From positions 1-54,778 of the forward strand of contig JAOLXX010000017.1 of assembly GCA_028343155.1 (NCBI GenBank): a stretch of 54,778 nt of DNA, read 5' to 3'. This DNA comes from Polaribacter sp. GTDB lineage: Bacteria; Bacteroidota; Bacteroidia; Flavobacteriales; Flavobacteriaceae. The translations under genes and the position numbers were made by a program. Each line of letters opens with the position of its first letter. Positions within the stretch are counted from its first letter, which is position 1. Under the pieces are notes generated by a model, which saw only the letters and a program-made list of their open reading frames with translations, was not told where the DNA came from and made no database searches. Below are positions 53,869 to 54,778 of this stretch, in pieces.

Positions 53869-54778
53869 TTAATTGGCAGACAATACTGCTTTTGTATCTG
53901 GAACTCTATTTGAAGTTGTTGCAGCATCTCCATACCAATACACACCTACACCATAAGCCATATCACAATCTGTCCAGCTCCAAATTTCCATATCTAGTTG
54001 CAGTGAGCTACTAAAAGGCATTACGTCTAAAGCTCGAGAGCGCGTTTCTGTACTATGCCCTTTTGTATTGCGTTCATTTGCAATTGTTTTTCTATTCAAT
54101 TTATTATACTTGTGGCTGTATGGTTGCGCATGAAAAGGATGTTCGTAAAAATCTGTACTCATACCTCCCCAGGAATATCCATAATAATCTTCTGTACCCG
54201 TACCGAAAATAGATGGAAAATCCTCTCCATCTACCCATATTTTTTCATCTCCTTCTCCCCACCATTTTTTAACTGGATTTTTTATAGTTAAAGCATCACC
54301 TACATATACACCTCTACCTTTAAGAGTTACGTAATTCCAATCTGAAAAAGGACGTGTTGGAACAGGTTTTTGACCTCTCCAAGCAGCATTGAAATACATA
54401 CTATTTTTATCCCATTTCCAATCTCCAATTATTGTATTCAAGTCGATATCAATTGGTTGATCGCTTAAATTAAGTACAGAGATTTTGGCTGATTTCTGAT
54501 AAGGCATTACCCAACGACTAGACATTGTTCCATCTTCTGAAACGGTCCTATACCATCCTTGGTATGGGTTTAAACCAATTCCTGAGCCAAAAAAATCACC
54601 TATTGGACACCAAACTGTTTGTTGGCCATCAAACTCCATTTTTACAATAACAGAACGTGTAATTAATGAATCTTGATAATTGCCAAGTTTTAATGAAAGC
54701 GCACGAATTGCGGCATTACCTTTTGATAACACTATCGTTTTTTCTTCGTTAGCACCCAATGTTTCTTTTAACGCTACT
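53869..54778 (-). CDS. GH172 (DUF2961) family glycosidase, 5' end outside the window
   Basis: About 302 C-terminal residues are visible. The frame is open to the right edge (...VALKETLGANEEKT), so the start lies beyond 54778 and TTG at 54759 is not a real start. Diagnostic strands are VWCPIGDFFGSGIGLNPYQG, SSRWVMPYQKSAKISV, GEGDEKIWVDGEDFPS, FGTGTEDYYGYSWGG and the C-terminal WSWTDCDMAYGVGVYWYGD. The two acidic clusters GEGDEKIWVDGE and GTGTEDYY carry the glutamates used by characterised GH172 enzymes. Known members cleave alpha-D-arabinofuranosides or difructose anhydrides in exo mode. A furanoside substrate in this locus would be unexpected. It lies 38 nt upstream of the CAPTR sulfatase. 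Confidence 0.88.
   Translation of the reverse strand, partial: VALKETLGANEEKTIVLSKGNAAIRALSLKLGNYQDSLITRSVIVKMEFDGQQTVWCPIGDFFGSGIGLNPYQGWYRTVSEDGTMSSRWVMPYQKSAKISVLNLSDQPIDIDLNTIIGDWKWDKNSMYFNAAWRGQKPVPTRPFSDWNYVTLKGRGVYVGDALTIKNPVKKWWGEGDEKIWVDGEDFPSIFGTGTEDYYGYSWGGMSTDFYEHPFHAQPYSHKYNKLNRKTIANERNTKGHSTETRSRALDVMPFSSSLQLDMEIWSWTDCDMAYGVGVYWYGDAATTSNRVPDTKAVLSAN

Noticed and set aside
54759..54778. TTG at 54759 as the start of the GH172 gene
   Set aside because: The frame stays open upstream to the window edge and the visible part begins in the middle of the domain, so the true start is outside.
1..54778. CRISPR array, insertion sequence or intact tRNA/rRNA gene
   Set aside because: No regularly spaced repeats, transposase or integrase frame, or full cloverleaf sequence was found on reading both strands. 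Only degenerate tRNA-end-like fragments are present.

Overview
The window is AT-rich DNA with signal peptides of the MK(K)xxxx...Q type, a GLPGLI protein, and many Bacteroidota-type secreted glycan enzymes and sulfatases. This points to a marine member of the Flavobacteriaceae (Polaribacter, Formosa or a relative; the genus is inference).

Layout. (1) 1-1524: the 3' end of a plus-strand gene, a small secreted HNH-nuclease-like gene and a hypothetical gene. These sit in DNA full of short palindromes and degenerate repeats that resemble a tRNA/tmRNA 3' end, a common attachment site for integrases. (2) 1525-5143: a minus-strand pair encoding a TonB-receptor-like outer-membrane barrel and a GLPGLI protein, bracketed by two diverged ~390 bp direct repeats (1021-1420 and 5504-5888). 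A frameshifted relic of a small secreted protein lies at 5259-5404. (3) 6010-54778: a run of co-directional minus-strand genes with spacings mostly under 60 nt and several overlaps. This is the catabolic part of a polysaccharide utilization locus (PUL). Its 5' end lies beyond the right edge of the window.

The PUL encodes seven Cys-type S1 sulfatases, two GH29 and one GH95 fucosidase-family enzymes, three parallel beta-helix enzymes (GH141/GH120-like, one with a PDZ domain), two GH116, two GH43 with extra C-terminal modules, one GH36, one intact and one decayed GH97, a GH117-like enzyme and a GH172 (DUF2961) enzyme. It also encodes a fused alpha/beta-hydrolase plus SGNH esterase, a ThuA-DUF1080 fusion, a DUF6786 lipoprotein, an SSS symporter, xylose isomerase and xylulokinase. 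Taken together, the enzymes would strip sulfate, acetyl, fucose, xylose and galactose/glucose residues, and the released xylose would enter metabolism through XylA and XylB. The best guess for the substrate is a sulfated, acetylated, fucose- and xylose-containing algal polysaccharide (a fucan or xylo-galacto-fucan from brown algae or diatoms). This is inferred from enzyme content only.

No SusC/SusD pair, regulator, sulfatase maturase, recognisable endo-fucanase or fucose-catabolic gene is visible, so those functions must lie outside the window. Three neighbouring head-to-tail gene duplications (beta-helix, GH116, GH43), a GH97 gene with an internal deletion, and a stable hairpin between xylA and the symporter are the main structural oddities.
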